DNA from: Bacteroidales bacterium
GTDB lineage: Bacteria > Bacteroidota > Bacteroidia > Bacteroidales > F082
Direction of reading: 5' to 3'
NCBI GenBank assembly: GCA_023229245.1
Contig: JALNZU010000006.1
Span: 1 to 64,000 of the forward strand
Length of the DNA: 64,000 nucleotides
Below, piece after piece: positions 26,545 to 35,324 of this stretch. Under the pieces are notes generated by a model that worked only from the letters and a program-made list of their open reading frames with translations, was not told the DNA's origin and made no database searches. Both the position numbers and the translations under genes were made by a program. Positions within the stretch are counted from its first letter, which is position 1. Every line of letters begins with the position of its first letter.

Positions 26545-26631
26545 ATGATGCAAACGAATACATACATCTGTTGATGATCCAAGCAATCAGTGAGATAGTT
26601 GATTCTTTTTGTGTCAGTTTGTGATTTAAAT

Positions 26632-26660
26632 AAAAAAACCTGCCGATGATGCAGCAGGTT
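26632..26660 (-). terminator. Terminator after hsp20
   Basis: On the minus strand AACCTGC...GCAGGTT (26660-26637) forms a seven-base stem with a ten-base loop. It is followed by seven T (26638-26632), just after the Hsp20 stop. Confidence 0.75.
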
Positions 26661-26683
26661 CTTTCTATTCCAGACTTTGTTTC

Positions 26684-27118
26684 TTATGAAATAGCTATTT
26701 CACGGTTTATAGCAACTTTGGCTTCTTCGCGTTTGGGCAAATCAACATGCAGTATGCCATTGGTATAATCTGCTTTAATTTGATCCAGATTAATAGTTTT
26801 CGGCAGAGTGAAAGAGCGGCAGAAGTTGCTATAGTAGAACTCTCTACGGGTAAATCTTTCATTTGTTTCTTCCTGTTCTTCTGTTTGTTCCGTAGAAACG
26901 GTAAGCACGTTATTATCAAGATTAATCTTGAAGTCTTCTTTTTTCATACCGGGTACTGCCAGATCAAGGATAAAACTGTTTTCTGTCTCGCGTATGTTGG
27001 CAGCTGGTACCATCCCGCTACCTTCCGAACGATTGCGATAAAAAATGTTTTTGTCAAAGTCTTCCATTAGCTCGCTGAGCAAGCTGATTGGATGCTGGTT
27101 AAATCTGATTAAGTTCAT
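26684..27118 (-). CDS. Small heat-shock protein, Hsp20/alpha-crystallin family
   Basis: The 144-residue protein has a short N-terminal arm (PISLLSELMEDFDKNIFY). An alpha-crystallin domain (about 40-135) follows, with NSFILDLAVPGMKKEDFKI, NNVLTVSTEQ, FSRSFTLP-like FCRSFTLPKTI, and the conserved NGILHVDLPK (the A-x-x-x-G-[IV]-L element). The C-terminus lacks a clear IXI motif but ends INREIAIS. It acts as an ATP-independent holdase in the cytoplasm. It is the only gene here with a strong Shine-Dalgarno and is followed by a good terminator; heat-shock control is probable but no CIRCE element is visible. Confidence 0.94.
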   Translation of the reverse strand: MNLIRFNQHPISLLSELMEDFDKNIFYRNRSEGSGMVPAANIRETENSFILDLAVPGMKKEDFKINLDNNVLTVSTEQTEEQEETNERFTRREFYYSNFCRSFTLPKTINLDQIKADYTNGILHVDLPKREEAKVAINREIAIS

Positions 27119-27125
27119 GTGTAGT

Positions 27126-27131
27126 CCTCCT
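27126..27131 (-). promoter_or_regulatory. Strong Shine-Dalgarno of hsp20
   Basis: AGGAGG lies seven bases before the hsp20 ATG on the minus strand. Other starts in this window lack such a sequence, as is usual in Bacteroidota, so it stands out. Confidence 0.7.
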
Positions 27132-27334
27132 GAAATTTTTTGTTAATTAATACTTTTGATTCCACTATAGTCAAATAATATTCCAATAGCAAAACTCACT
27201 AAAAAACAGAGGAAAGCAGACATAATGACGTAAATATGTTTGATTGCCCTATGCAAAGCCGACAATATGGCAGTTGATTGGTAAATGAAAAGCAGTTTTA
27301 TGAATATAGTCTGCTGTGCTGATGCCAATGAGGA

Positions 27335-28432
27335 ATGCGTATTTTTGTAGCAAAATCGGATGAGGTGGAAGACCTGAGAAACAAATTACGTCCCGGCAGG
27401 ATGCTTTATCCTGTATTATTAGGTTTGGCTGTCGCAATCTGGGTGGTGTATCGTCAGGTTGATCAGGATATTTTTGGGTTTTTTGCCTGGACATGGATTG
27501 CAGGTTGGGGTTTGCTTGGTGCCTTGCTTTTAATGGGTGTACGTGATTGGGCATACATTTACCGCATCAGGGTACTTACGAATAAGGAGTTGAGCTGGAA
27601 GCAGGCATTTCAGGTGATCATGCTGTGGGAGTTCAGCTCGGCAGTATCACCTTCAGTAGTGGGTGGAACAGCCCCTGCGGTTTATTTCTTACATAAAGAA
27701 GGACTGAACACAGGGAAAAGTACAGCAGTCGTACTGACAGCGATTTTACTGGATGAGGTGTTTTTTATACTGATCGTTCCACTGATGTATGTGGTTTTTC
27801 GCACAAATATATTTCCCCCCGAAAGTGTTATGTTGTCCAAAGGGCTGTATCTGATACTGATAGTTGGATATAGCATCATCTTACTTTATACTGTTCTTTT
27901 GGTTTATACGCTTTTTTTTAATCCATATTTTTTTAAAAGGCTGCTTTCCTGGTTTTTTCTGATTCCTTTTTTACGTCCATGGCGTAGCCGCATGCGCAAG
28001 CTTTCCAATCAATTGATTAGTACTTCAGAGGAATTGAGAGGTAAGTCGGTAGGCTATTGGATAAAGGCCTTCTTATCCACTACCATATCCTGGACAGCCC
28101 GCTATTGGGTGGTGAATTGTATGTTCATGGCTTTCTTTTTTGATGGGCTGACGTTATTTGACCATTTTCTGGTTTTTGCACGGCAGTTGACTATGTGGAT
28201 CATTTTGTTGATCAGTCCGACCCCCGGTGGCAGCGGATTAGCCGAATTTGTGTTTAGCGGATTTTTGGGTGATCTGATCCCAAATGCGAGTTGGGCCTTG
28301 CCGTTGGCTATGCTGTGGCGACTGATCAGCTACTACCCTTATCTGATCATTGGAGCCATTGTAATGCCTGTCTGGATACGAAGAGTATATGCTAAAAATC
28401 CAGGAACATCAAAGGATGAAACAGCGGCTTAA
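27335..28432 (+). CDS. UPF0104/LPG-synthase-TM family membrane protein
   Basis: This 365-residue protein has about eight hydrophobic helices, with the family-like WEFSSAVSPSVVGGTAPAV (about 92-110), AVVLTAILLDEVFFI and the C-terminal SPTPGGSGLAEFVF. These match the membrane part of lysylphosphatidylglycerol synthase (flippase-like domain, YbhN/AglD group). The catalytic aminoacyl-transfer domain is absent, as is usual for stand-alone members. It probably handles a lipid or lipid-linked substrate; the function is unknown. A second member lies at 42717-43730. It is convergent with meaB, the two ending next to each other. Confidence 0.82.
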   Translation: MRIFVAKSDEVEDLRNKLRPGRMLYPVLLGLAVAIWVVYRQVDQDIFGFFAWTWIAGWGLLGALLLMGVRDWAYIYRIRVLTNKELSWKQAFQVIMLWEFSSAVSPSVVGGTAPAVYFLHKEGLNTGKSTAVVLTAILLDEVFFILIVPLMYVVFRTNIFPPESVMLSKGLYLILIVGYSIILLYTVLLVYTLFFNPYFFKRLLSWFFLIPFLRPWRSRMRKLSNQLISTSEELRGKSVGYWIKAFLSTTISWTARYWVVNCMFMAFFFDGLTLFDHFLVFARQLTMWIILLISPTPGGSGLAEFVFSGFLGDLIPNASWALPLAMLWRLISYYPYLIIGAIVMPVWIRRVYAKNPGTSKDETAA

Positions 28433-29515
28433 TCACTTCAGATTTTTGAAAAAAGCTTCCAACATTTTATTGGCAGCAATATATGGTGTGATTTTACGCT
28501 GTTTAATAGCAGCTTCTAACTCAGGCAACAGTTGTTTCACTGTATCATTTTCATAATAAAAGCTCATCAATTTGCCTTCTATATTGCTGTGCATACTTTC
28601 GACTGACTGGTTCAGACGTTTTTGTTCGAAATAGCCGTTTTGTCGGGTAGTGTCCACATAGTGCATGACCATTTCCCATACTTGATCAATATTTTGTTCT
28701 TCTAAAGCTGAGCAAGTAACAACTTTTGGATTGACACCTGAGGCTGCATTCGGAAACAGATGCAATGCGCTCTGATATTCGGCTTTTGCTTGGTTTGCCT
28801 TTACGATATTATCTCCATCGGCTTTGTTGACAGCTATCCCATCAGCCATTTCCATGATACCTCTTTTGATTCCCTGTAATTGGTCGCCTGCGCCTGAGAT
28901 CAATAGCAGGAGAAAAAAATCGACCATAGCATGTACGGCTGTTTCCGATTGGCCTACGCCTACTGTTTCGACTATGATCACATCGAATCCGGCGGCCTCG
29001 CATAATATGATGCTTTCTTGTGTTTTTTGAGCTACACCACCTAAGGAACCGGCAGATGCCGATGGTCGTATATATGCCAATGGATGGGTGGCAAGGCGCT
29101 CCATACGGGTCTTATCGCCTAAGATGCTTCCTTTCGATCGTTGACTGCTGGGATCAATAGCTAATACGGCCACTTTTTTGTCTTGTTCAACAAGGTGCAT
29201 CCCCAATGCTTCTATGAACGTGCTTTTTCCAGCTCCCGGCACACCAGTTATCCCAAGTCGAATGGCATTACCGGAATAGGGCAGACAGGCAGCTATCACT
29301 TCCTGAGCTAACTCCTGATGGCCTGGCAACACACTCTCAACTAAGGTGATGGCTTTGCTTAGTAACGTAATATCCCCTTTTTGTATTCCATTTACATAGT
29401 CTGCAACTGTGAGCTGCTCTCTCTTTCTCAGTCGTAAACGGGCTATTGCGGCCTGATTGAGATCATCAGGCTGGTCAATACCTTGATTTACTTTTAATGC
29501 ACTTTCCTTTTTCAT
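28433..29515 (-). CDS. meaB: MeaB-type GTPase of methylmalonyl-CoA mutase
   Basis: The 360-residue G3E-family GTPase protects and loads cobalamin in methylmalonyl-CoA mutase. Walker A GVPGAGKS is at about residues 91-98. The family-typical segments VLAIDPSSQRSKGSILGDKTRM, RPSASAGSLGGVAQKTQE and DVIIVETVGVGQSE follow, then VNKADGDN (the NKxD guanine specificity motif). I start at the ATG at 29515, because a -7 box lies at 29533-29540, inside the longer frame that reaches 29563. The mutase subunits are not in this window. Its presence points to propionate/succinate interconversion. Confidence 0.94.
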   Translation of the reverse strand: MKKESALKVNQGIDQPDDLNQAAIARLRLRKREQLTVADYVNGIQKGDITLLSKAITLVESVLPGHQELAQEVIAACLPYSGNAIRLGITGVPGAGKSTFIEALGMHLVEQDKKVAVLAIDPSSQRSKGSILGDKTRMERLATHPLAYIRPSASAGSLGGVAQKTQESIILCEAAGFDVIIVETVGVGQSETAVHAMVDFFLLLLISGAGDQLQGIKRGIMEMADGIAVNKADGDNIVKANQAKAEYQSALHLFPNAASGVNPKVVTCSALEEQNIDQVWEMVMHYVDTTRQNGYFEQKRLNQSVESMHSNIEGKLMSFYYENDTVKQLLPELEAAIKQRKITPYIAANKMLEAFFKNLK

Positions 29516-29532
29516 GCCTATCAATTCCTTGG

Positions 29533-29540
29533 CAAAGGTA
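29533..29540 (-). promoter_or_regulatory. -7 promoter box of meaB
   Basis: TACCTTTG followed by CC on the minus strand matches TAnnTTTG and lies 17 bases before the ATG at 29515. This decides the start between 29515 and 29563. Confidence 0.5.
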
Positions 29541-29668
29541 AAAAGAATGCAAGAAATGATCATGGTAATTGAGGGTATAGTCGGAAAACAGATTGTAATC
29601 CTTACACCAGATTAACAGACCTTAGGTTGATTCTCGAGCTTTTAATCTTATGATACGTAAATCAGGCT

Positions 29669-29676
29669 TATTTTTG
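29669..29676 (+). promoter_or_regulatory. -7 promoter box of mrdA-rodA
   Basis: TATTTTTG matches TAnnTTTG and ends 19 bases before the mrdA ATG. It indicates that mrdA-rodA has its own promoter. Confidence 0.45.
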
Positions 29677-29695
29677 TCGTATTATTTTCATTTGC

Positions 29696-31510
29696 ATGGC
29701 AGGGAAAAATCTATCGTTTCGGAAGCATATCATCATTTTTGTCATCCTTCTAGTAAGTGGGGTGTATCTGATGCGTATTTTTTACTTGCAGGTGATAGAC
29801 CAGAATTACAAGGTTTCGTCGCAAAATAATGTGTTGCGCTTTGTCACTCAGTATCCGGCTCGTGGCTCTATCTACGACCGTAATGGAGAGTTGTTGGTGT
29901 TTAATGAGGCTGCCTATGATCTGATGATCATACCTCGTTTAGCGGTAGTCAAAGATACACTCACATTTTGTAAACTGCTTAAGATCGAACAGGATGTGTT
30001 TGTAAACCGGATTGCTAAAGCCAGGAATTATTCATCCTATAAACCTTCGGTTTTTCTGGAGCAAATTTCTAAGGAAGATTATGGATATATTGTTGAGAAG
30101 TTATATGAATATCCGGGTTTCTTTTTTCAGTCGCGTACCTTGCGTAAATATCCATTGCCTGTTGCCGCCCATGTATTAGGAGATGTAGGTGAGGTAAGTC
30201 AAGCTGAGTTGGACAGAGATGCTCATTATCGCATGGGCGACTATATTGGCAAATCGGGTATAGAAAGTTTTTACGAAACCGTGTTAAGAGGGAAAAAGGG
30301 GATGAAGGTGGTGATGGTCGATGTGCATAACCGTGATAAAGGTAGTTTTCAGGAAGGCCGATACGATACAGCGGCAGTAACAGGGGTCTCCATAGTTTTA
30401 GGACTTGACGTTAAATTACAGGCGTATGGTGAGCTGCTGATGCAGAATAAGACTGGAAGTATTGTCGCTATTGACCCGGCGACAGGTGAAATACTTGCAA
30501 TGGTTACAAGCCCGTCCTACGATCCTAACCTGTTGGTTGGACGTGAGAGAGGCCGGCATTTCAATGCGCTGATGAATGACCCGCGCAAGCCACTGATCAA
30601 CCGTGCTATCAGTGGCACCTATTCGCCAGGCTCTACTTTTAAGATGATCAATGCATTAGTAGCACTTCAAAGTGGAGCTATAAACGAGCATACACAGTTT
30701 AGCTGCCAGGGACAGGCAAGTACTCCGATAAAATGCACTCATACTCATATTAGCCCGCTGAAAGTGAAAGAGGCAATCGAACATTCATGCAATCCGTTTT
30801 TCTGGAATACGTTCAGAAGTACTTTGATGAACAATAGGTTCTCAAGTCAGAAAGAAGCATATGAGTATTGGTACGAGCAAATGCGGTTATTTGGATTAGG
30901 TCAGAAATTTGACACCGATATCCCTTTTGAGCTTTCGGGTAACATCCCGTCTAAAGAATATTTCGATAAGGTGTACAGAGGCAGCTGGAATGCACTCACA
31001 GTACGATCACTGAGTATAGGGCAGGGTGAGATACTCCTTACTCCCTTACAGTTGGCTAATTTAGCAGCTACTATAGGTAATGAAGGCTTTTATTATCCGC
31101 CTCATTTGATACGAAGCGTTGAAGATGATGCATGGCCAGCCAATGAGAATTATACTGCTGTACGAAATACAGGAGTAGAGGCCAGCCATTTCCGGTTGGT
31201 AAAAGAAGCCATGCTGAATGTGTTTGAAGGGGAGGGGGGGACAGCCCGATACTATAAAAGCCCGGCTTTTCAAGCTGCCGGAAAAACTGGTACCGTACAA
31301 AATCCTCATGGGAAAGACCATTCCATGTTTTTGGCGTTTGCACCTTTTGAAAAGCCACAAATTGCTATATCCGTGATAGTAGAAAATGCAGGGTATGGAA
31401 GCACCTGGGCAGCTCCAATAGCCAGCCTGATGATGGAGCATTATCTAACCGGATCAGTAAATCGAAAAACATTGGAACAACGTATTAAAGAAGCCGACCT
31501 GAATCAGTAA
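29696..31510 (+). CDS. mrdA: Penicillin-binding protein 2 (elongasome transpeptidase)
   Basis: The 604-residue class B PBP has an N-terminal membrane anchor (about 11-30) and the dimerisation-domain start YPARGSIYDRNGELL. The transpeptidase domain carries nucleophile Ser313 in SPGSTFK (SxxK). SCN follows in EHSCNPFFW, and KTGT in AAGKTGTVQ near 520. GMKVVMVDVHNRDKG is typical of PBP2. It cross-links side-wall peptidoglycan with RodA. The rodA gene starts three bases after its stop. The mreBCD genes that often precede it are not here; meaB is. Confidence 0.95.
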   Translation: MAGKNLSFRKHIIIFVILLVSGVYLMRIFYLQVIDQNYKVSSQNNVLRFVTQYPARGSIYDRNGELLVFNEAAYDLMIIPRLAVVKDTLTFCKLLKIEQDVFVNRIAKARNYSSYKPSVFLEQISKEDYGYIVEKLYEYPGFFFQSRTLRKYPLPVAAHVLGDVGEVSQAELDRDAHYRMGDYIGKSGIESFYETVLRGKKGMKVVMVDVHNRDKGSFQEGRYDTAAVTGVSIVLGLDVKLQAYGELLMQNKTGSIVAIDPATGEILAMVTSPSYDPNLLVGRERGRHFNALMNDPRKPLINRAISGTYSPGSTFKMINALVALQSGAINEHTQFSCQGQASTPIKCTHTHISPLKVKEAIEHSCNPFFWNTFRSTLMNNRFSSQKEAYEYWYEQMRLFGLGQKFDTDIPFELSGNIPSKEYFDKVYRGSWNALTVRSLSIGQGEILLTPLQLANLAATIGNEGFYYPPHLIRSVEDDAWPANENYTAVRNTGVEASHFRLVKEAMLNVFEGEGGTARYYKSPAFQAAGKTGTVQNPHGKDHSMFLAFAPFEKPQIAISVIVENAGYGSTWAAPIASLMMEHYLTGSVNRKTLEQRIKEADLNQ

Positions 31511-31513
31511 GCT

Positions 31514-32797
31514 ATGGACGGAACATCAAACATATTCAAAGATAACAGAAGCGTGTGGGCTCATATTGACTGGACTACATTGCTTATTTATTTGGTGTTG
31601 GTTTTCATTGGCTGGATCAGTATTTATGCGGCTGTTTTTGAAGAAGATCATCATAGCATATTCGACCTGACACAACGATACGGCAAGCAACTGATGTGGA
31701 TTGGATTTGCAATACTACTTGGGTTTGTAGTAATACTGATAGATCCTAAGTTTTTTGTGGCATTCTCCTGGCCAATTTATTTGCTCACACTCTTTATGTT
31801 AGTGGCTGTATTATTTTTTGGGACTACTATTTCAGGGAGTAAATCCTGGTTTCAGATTGGTGGTTTTGCGGTTCAACCGGCTGAGTTTGCAAAATTCAGT
31901 ACCGCATTGGTTCTGGCAGCATACCTGAGTAGTCAGCGAGCTGATATGAGCAGTCTGCGCACTAAGATTATCGCGTTTATTATAATTCTCCTGCCGGCTG
32001 CGCTGATCCTCTTGCAGTATGATACAGGTTCGGCATTAGTGTTTTTTGCGTTTATCATAGTTTTTTATAGAGAAGGCTTCCCTGCAAAGCCTATTGTATT
32101 AGCAGGCATTGCTATGGTATTGTTTGTTTTGGCTGTCATTTTCCCAACTATATATGTGTTGATTGGGCTGGCTGTAGTTTTTATAGTTGGCTTGCTATTG
32201 ACAAAACGCCGTGTTTCTACTGTTGTCTCATTGATAGCTGTTTTTCTGTTATTAGCTGCCTTTGTCTATAGTGTTGACTATATTTTTGATCATGTGTTAG
32301 AGCCTCATCAGCGCATCCGAATTCAGGTATTGCTTGGTTTGGAAGAAGATCTCTTAGGTGCAGGTTATAATGTACATCAGTCTAAAATTGCTATTGGCTC
32401 CGGAGGATTTTGGGGCAAGGGATTCCTGAATGGGACGCAGACAAAATTTAATTTTGTCCCAGAGCAAAGCACTGATTTTATTTTTTGTACTATAGGCGAA
32501 GAATGGGGATTTATGGGTGCTTTGGTCATTATTGGCCTGTTTATCCTTTTATTGGTGAGGCTGATTAATCTGGCTGAGCGACAACGTTCAGCCTTTGCAA
32601 GAGTGTATGGGTACGGCATAGTGAGCATATTGTTTTTTCATCTGGCAGTAAATATTGGAATGACTATAGGGTTGGTACCAGTCATTGGAATCCCACTCCC
32701 TTTTATCAGTTATGGCGGTTCGAGCTTATGGGCATTTACGCTTATGTTGTTTGTTTTTCTCAAGCAGGATGCCAACCGGTTGAATATATTGCTGTAG
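31514..32797 (+). CDS. rodA: Rod shape-determining glycosyltransferase RodA
   Basis: This 427-residue SEDS protein has about ten transmembrane helices. Diagnostic stretches are GSKSWFQIGGFAVQPAEFAK (with the conserved glutamine-proline-x-glutamate), LLQYDTGSALVF, QSKIAIGSGGFWGKGF, PEQSTDFIFCTIGEEWGF, and the C-terminal IPLPFISYGGSSL. It polymerises lipid II and partners PBP2 in cell elongation. It is three bases from mrdA, the typical pair. Convergent with rnc after an 82-base gap. Confidence 0.96.
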   Translation: MDGTSNIFKDNRSVWAHIDWTTLLIYLVLVFIGWISIYAAVFEEDHHSIFDLTQRYGKQLMWIGFAILLGFVVILIDPKFFVAFSWPIYLLTLFMLVAVLFFGTTISGSKSWFQIGGFAVQPAEFAKFSTALVLAAYLSSQRADMSSLRTKIIAFIIILLPAALILLQYDTGSALVFFAFIIVFYREGFPAKPIVLAGIAMVLFVLAVIFPTIYVLIGLAVVFIVGLLLTKRRVSTVVSLIAVFLLLAAFVYSVDYIFDHVLEPHQRIRIQVLLGLEEDLLGAGYNVHQSKIAIGSGGFWGKGFLNGTQTKFNFVPEQSTDFIFCTIGEEWGFMGALVIIGLFILLLVRLINLAERQRSAFARVYGYGIVSILFFHLAVNIGMTIGLVPVIGIPLPFISYGGSSLWAFTLMLFVFLKQDANRLNILL

Positions 32798-32845
32798 GCT
32801 TTTTCTTGTAGCAGTACCCACAAAATATTTGTTTTATCAGCAAGT

Positions 32846-32873
32846 CAAAAAGAGAAGGATCAACATATGATCC
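32846..32873 (-). terminator. Weak candidate terminator after rnc
   Basis: The six-base arms GGATCA and TGATCC (32857-32873) form a hairpin. On the minus strand the following sequence is T-rich (TTCTCTTTTTG). The stem is short, so this is uncertain. Confidence 0.3.
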
Positions 32874-32879
32874 AGGCAA

Positions 32880-33608
32880 TCAGCTGTTTTCAGACATGAC
32901 AGCTGGCCATGCTTTTTCGGCAGCTAATTGTTCAGCTCCTTTGATTGAAAAATCTTTAGCTTCGGATATATTTTCACCATCTACATGAACTTCAATCAGA
33001 TATTGCTTTTTATACCCTTCGCCTATCTCGGCTGCTACTATAAACTCAATGCTACGTTTTTCTTTCTGCCCCCACTCTAACAGCTTGCTCTTAAAGTTAA
33101 ACTCACTCTTTTGCAGGGTGTCAATATCAATATGGACATCAATAATACGTCTGATCACTATGTTACGAGTGAATTGGTAGCCTTTGTCGATATAAATAGC
33201 ACCGATAAACGCCTCGAATGCATCTCCATTGGCTGAGCGAAATGTGTTTTTATGTTCGCCATGAAGATGTACCCATTGATCTAACCCTAATTTTTGTGAC
33301 AATCGGTTGAGTGAATTACGACTGACAATACGCGAGCGCATCTCCGTCAGGAAGCCTTCGTTTTTATACGGAAATTTTTTAAACAGATAATCAGCTATCA
33401 CGGCATTGAGAATGGCATCACCTAAGTATTCAAGCCGTTCGTTGCTTAACCTGTATCCGTTGATCGTTTCATTAGCTGCCGACCTATGCCTACAAGCTAG
33501 CTGATATAAAAAAATATTTCCGGGCACAAACCCGAAAATATTTTTTATGGATTGCGCTAATCTTCTATCGGAAGAAAAATAGATTCGTACTTTATTGGTA
33601 ATAAACAA
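32880..33608 (-). CDS. rnc: Ribonuclease III
   Basis: The 242-residue double-strand-specific endonuclease processes rRNA precursors. The signature RLEYLGDAILNAVIADYL provides the catalytic acidic cluster in the N-terminal domain. DAFEAFIGAIYIDKGY follows, and a dsRNA-binding domain (about 165-235) has KSKLLEWGQKEK and KGAEQLAAEKAW. The frame has no ATG; it must start at TTG (33608), just after an in-frame TAA. It is the third gene of acpP-fabF-rnc, 67 bases after fabF. Confidence 0.94.
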   Translation of the reverse strand: MFITNKVRIYFSSDRRLAQSIKNIFGFVPGNIFLYQLACRHRSAANETINGYRLSNERLEYLGDAILNAVIADYLFKKFPYKNEGFLTEMRSRIVSRNSLNRLSQKLGLDQWVHLHGEHKNTFRSANGDAFEAFIGAIYIDKGYQFTRNIVIRRIIDVHIDIDTLQKSEFNFKSKLLEWGQKEKRSIEFIVAAEIGEGYKKQYLIEVHVDGENISEAKDFSIKGAEQLAAEKAWPAVMSENS

Positions 33609-33675
33609 ATTGTTTCGGTATTAGCTAGTTGATCTTAGATAAATGCGTACAATTTTTTATAACCTGATCTGATTA

Positions 33676-34929
33676 TTAAGGTTTGTATTTTTTGAAGATC
33701 ACTGACACATTATGTCCACCAAAACCAAATGTGTTGGTCAGGGCTGCATGAATATTCCTTTTTTTAGCCGTGTGGAATGTGAAGTCCAATTTATTATCAA
33801 TCTCCGGATCGTCTGTAAAATGGTTGATCGTAGGAGGTACGATATTATTTTTCACGGTTAGGATAGTTGCAATAGCTTCGATCACTCCGGCTCCGCCAAG
33901 CAGGTGTCCGGTCATTGATTTGGTGCTGTTGATCGCAATATTGTATGCATGTGGGCCAAAGAGGTTTACGATAGCTTTTGGTTCGGCTATATCGCCTACT
34001 GGTGTAGAAGTGCCGTGTGTATTGATATGATCGATGTCTTCTTTGATCATTCCGGCGTCTTCTAAAGCCCTTTTCATACTAAGTTCTGCACCGTATCCAT
34101 CAGGATGCGGGGCGGTCATATGATGTGCATCGGCCGACAGGCCTGCTCCGCCCAGCTCGGCATAAATCGTTGCCCCTCTGGCTTTGGCATGCTCGTATTC
34201 TTCGAGTATGATACCACCACCACCTTCACCTATCACAAACCCATCCCGGTCTTTGTCGAAAGGGCGGGATGCTGTTGCTGGATCATCGTTACGTGTGGAA
34301 ATGGCATGCATGGCATTAAATCCTCCAACACCGGCCTGATTGACTGAAGCCTCTGATCCACCTGCTACAATTGCCACAGCTTTACCGAGACGGATATAGT
34401 TAAACGCATCTACCAAGCTGTTGGCCGATGACGCACATGCCGATACAGTAGCAAAATTAGGCCCTCGCAATCCAAATTTAATCGATATATGACCTGCTGT
34501 AATATCAGCTATCATCTTTGGGATAAAGAAAGGATTGAATCTGGGAGTCCCATCACCGGTAGCAAATGCACTTACCTCATCAAAAAAAGTAGTTAGACCT
34601 CCAATACCTGACGACCATATGACACCTACTTCATCTAAATTTGTACCACTTCCGAGTATGCCAGAATCGAGTAACGCCTCTTCAGCAGCAATAAGGCCGA
34701 ATTGGGCATATAAATCATACTTCCGGGCATCCTTGCGCTCAAAATAGTCTTTAGGATCAAAATTTTTAACCTCACAGGCAAAGTGGGTCTTAAACTTGGA
34801 CGCATCAAAGCGGGTAATATTGGCAGCACCACTCACCCCTTTGATCAATGATTCCCAATAGGAAACAACAGTATTCCCAATAGGGGTGATGGCACCAATA
34901 CCTGTTACTACTACTCGTTTTAGCTCCAT
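33676..34929 (-). CDS. fabF: Beta-ketoacyl-ACP synthase II
   Basis: The 417-residue condensing enzyme elongates acyl-ACP with malonyl-ACP in fatty-acid synthesis. The N-terminal VVVTGIGAITPIGN, catalytic Cys165 in VSACASSAN, histidine motifs NTHGTSTPVGD and STKSMTGHLLGGAG, and NTFGFGGHNVSVIF complete the Cys-His-His triad. It starts nine bases after acpP. All residues expected of an active KAS II are present. Confidence 0.97.
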   Translation of the reverse strand: MELKRVVVTGIGAITPIGNTVVSYWESLIKGVSGAANITRFDASKFKTHFACEVKNFDPKDYFERKDARKYDLYAQFGLIAAEEALLDSGILGSGTNLDEVGVIWSSGIGGLTTFFDEVSAFATGDGTPRFNPFFIPKMIADITAGHISIKFGLRGPNFATVSACASSANSLVDAFNYIRLGKAVAIVAGGSEASVNQAGVGGFNAMHAISTRNDDPATASRPFDKDRDGFVIGEGGGGIILEEYEHAKARGATIYAELGGAGLSADAHHMTAPHPDGYGAELSMKRALEDAGMIKEDIDHINTHGTSTPVGDIAEPKAIVNLFGPHAYNIAINSTKSMTGHLLGGAGVIEAIATILTVKNNIVPPTINHFTDDPEIDNKLDFTFHTAKKRNIHAALTNTFGFGGHNVSVIFKKYKP

Positions 34930-34938
34930 ACTAATGCA

Positions 34939-35175
34939 TTAGCTTATCTTCTCTTTAATGTAGTTAATAGCATCACCTACGGTGGCTATCTTCTCTGCAT
35001 CATCGTCCGGAATGGCAATGTTGAATTCCTTTTCAAACTCCATGATCAACTCAACTGTGTCGAGTGAGTCGGCACCAAGATCATTGGTGAAACTGGCTGT
35101 CTCAAGAATATCACCAGGTTCTACACCCAGCTTATCCACGATAATGTTTTTGATTTTGTCTCTGACTTCTGACAT
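34939..35175 (-). CDS. acpP: Acyl carrier protein
   Basis: The 78-residue acidic four-helix protein carries growing acyl chains on phosphopantetheine attached to Ser37 of GADSLDTVELIMEFE. The rest (DKLGVEP, FNIAIPDDDAEKI, TVGDAINYI) matches housekeeping AcpP. First gene of the acpP-fabF-rnc operon, with a recognisable promoter upstream. Confidence 0.98.
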   Translation of the reverse strand: MSEVRDKIKNIIVDKLGVEPGDILETASFTNDLGADSLDTVELIMEFEKEFNIAIPDDDAEKIATVGDAINYIKEKIS

Positions 35176-35206
35176 AATTTTAATTGTTTTATGTTAAACA
35201 AGGTTG

Positions 35207-35238
35207 CAAAAGTAAAATATTTTAGTCAAATAAAGCAA
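35207..35238 (-). promoter_or_regulatory. Promoter of acpP-fabF-rnc
   Basis: On the minus strand TACTTTTG followed by C (35214-35207) matches the -7 box. A TTG at 35238-35236 lies 21 bases upstream, within the range known for Bacteroidota. The -7 box ends 31 bases before the acpP ATG. Confidence 0.55.
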
Positions 35239-35324
35239 CTAAATTAGATAAAAAATTGATATTCAGTATATATAGATTATGCTCAAGCGATTATCTCAAT
35301 GATTTTGATAGATTATTCAGCCAC

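Noticed and set aside
31231..31241. G-rich run in mrdA as a phase-variation tract
   Set aside because: It encodes the conserved EGEGGTAR segment of PBP2 in an essential gene, so length change would be lethal and the run is explained by codons.
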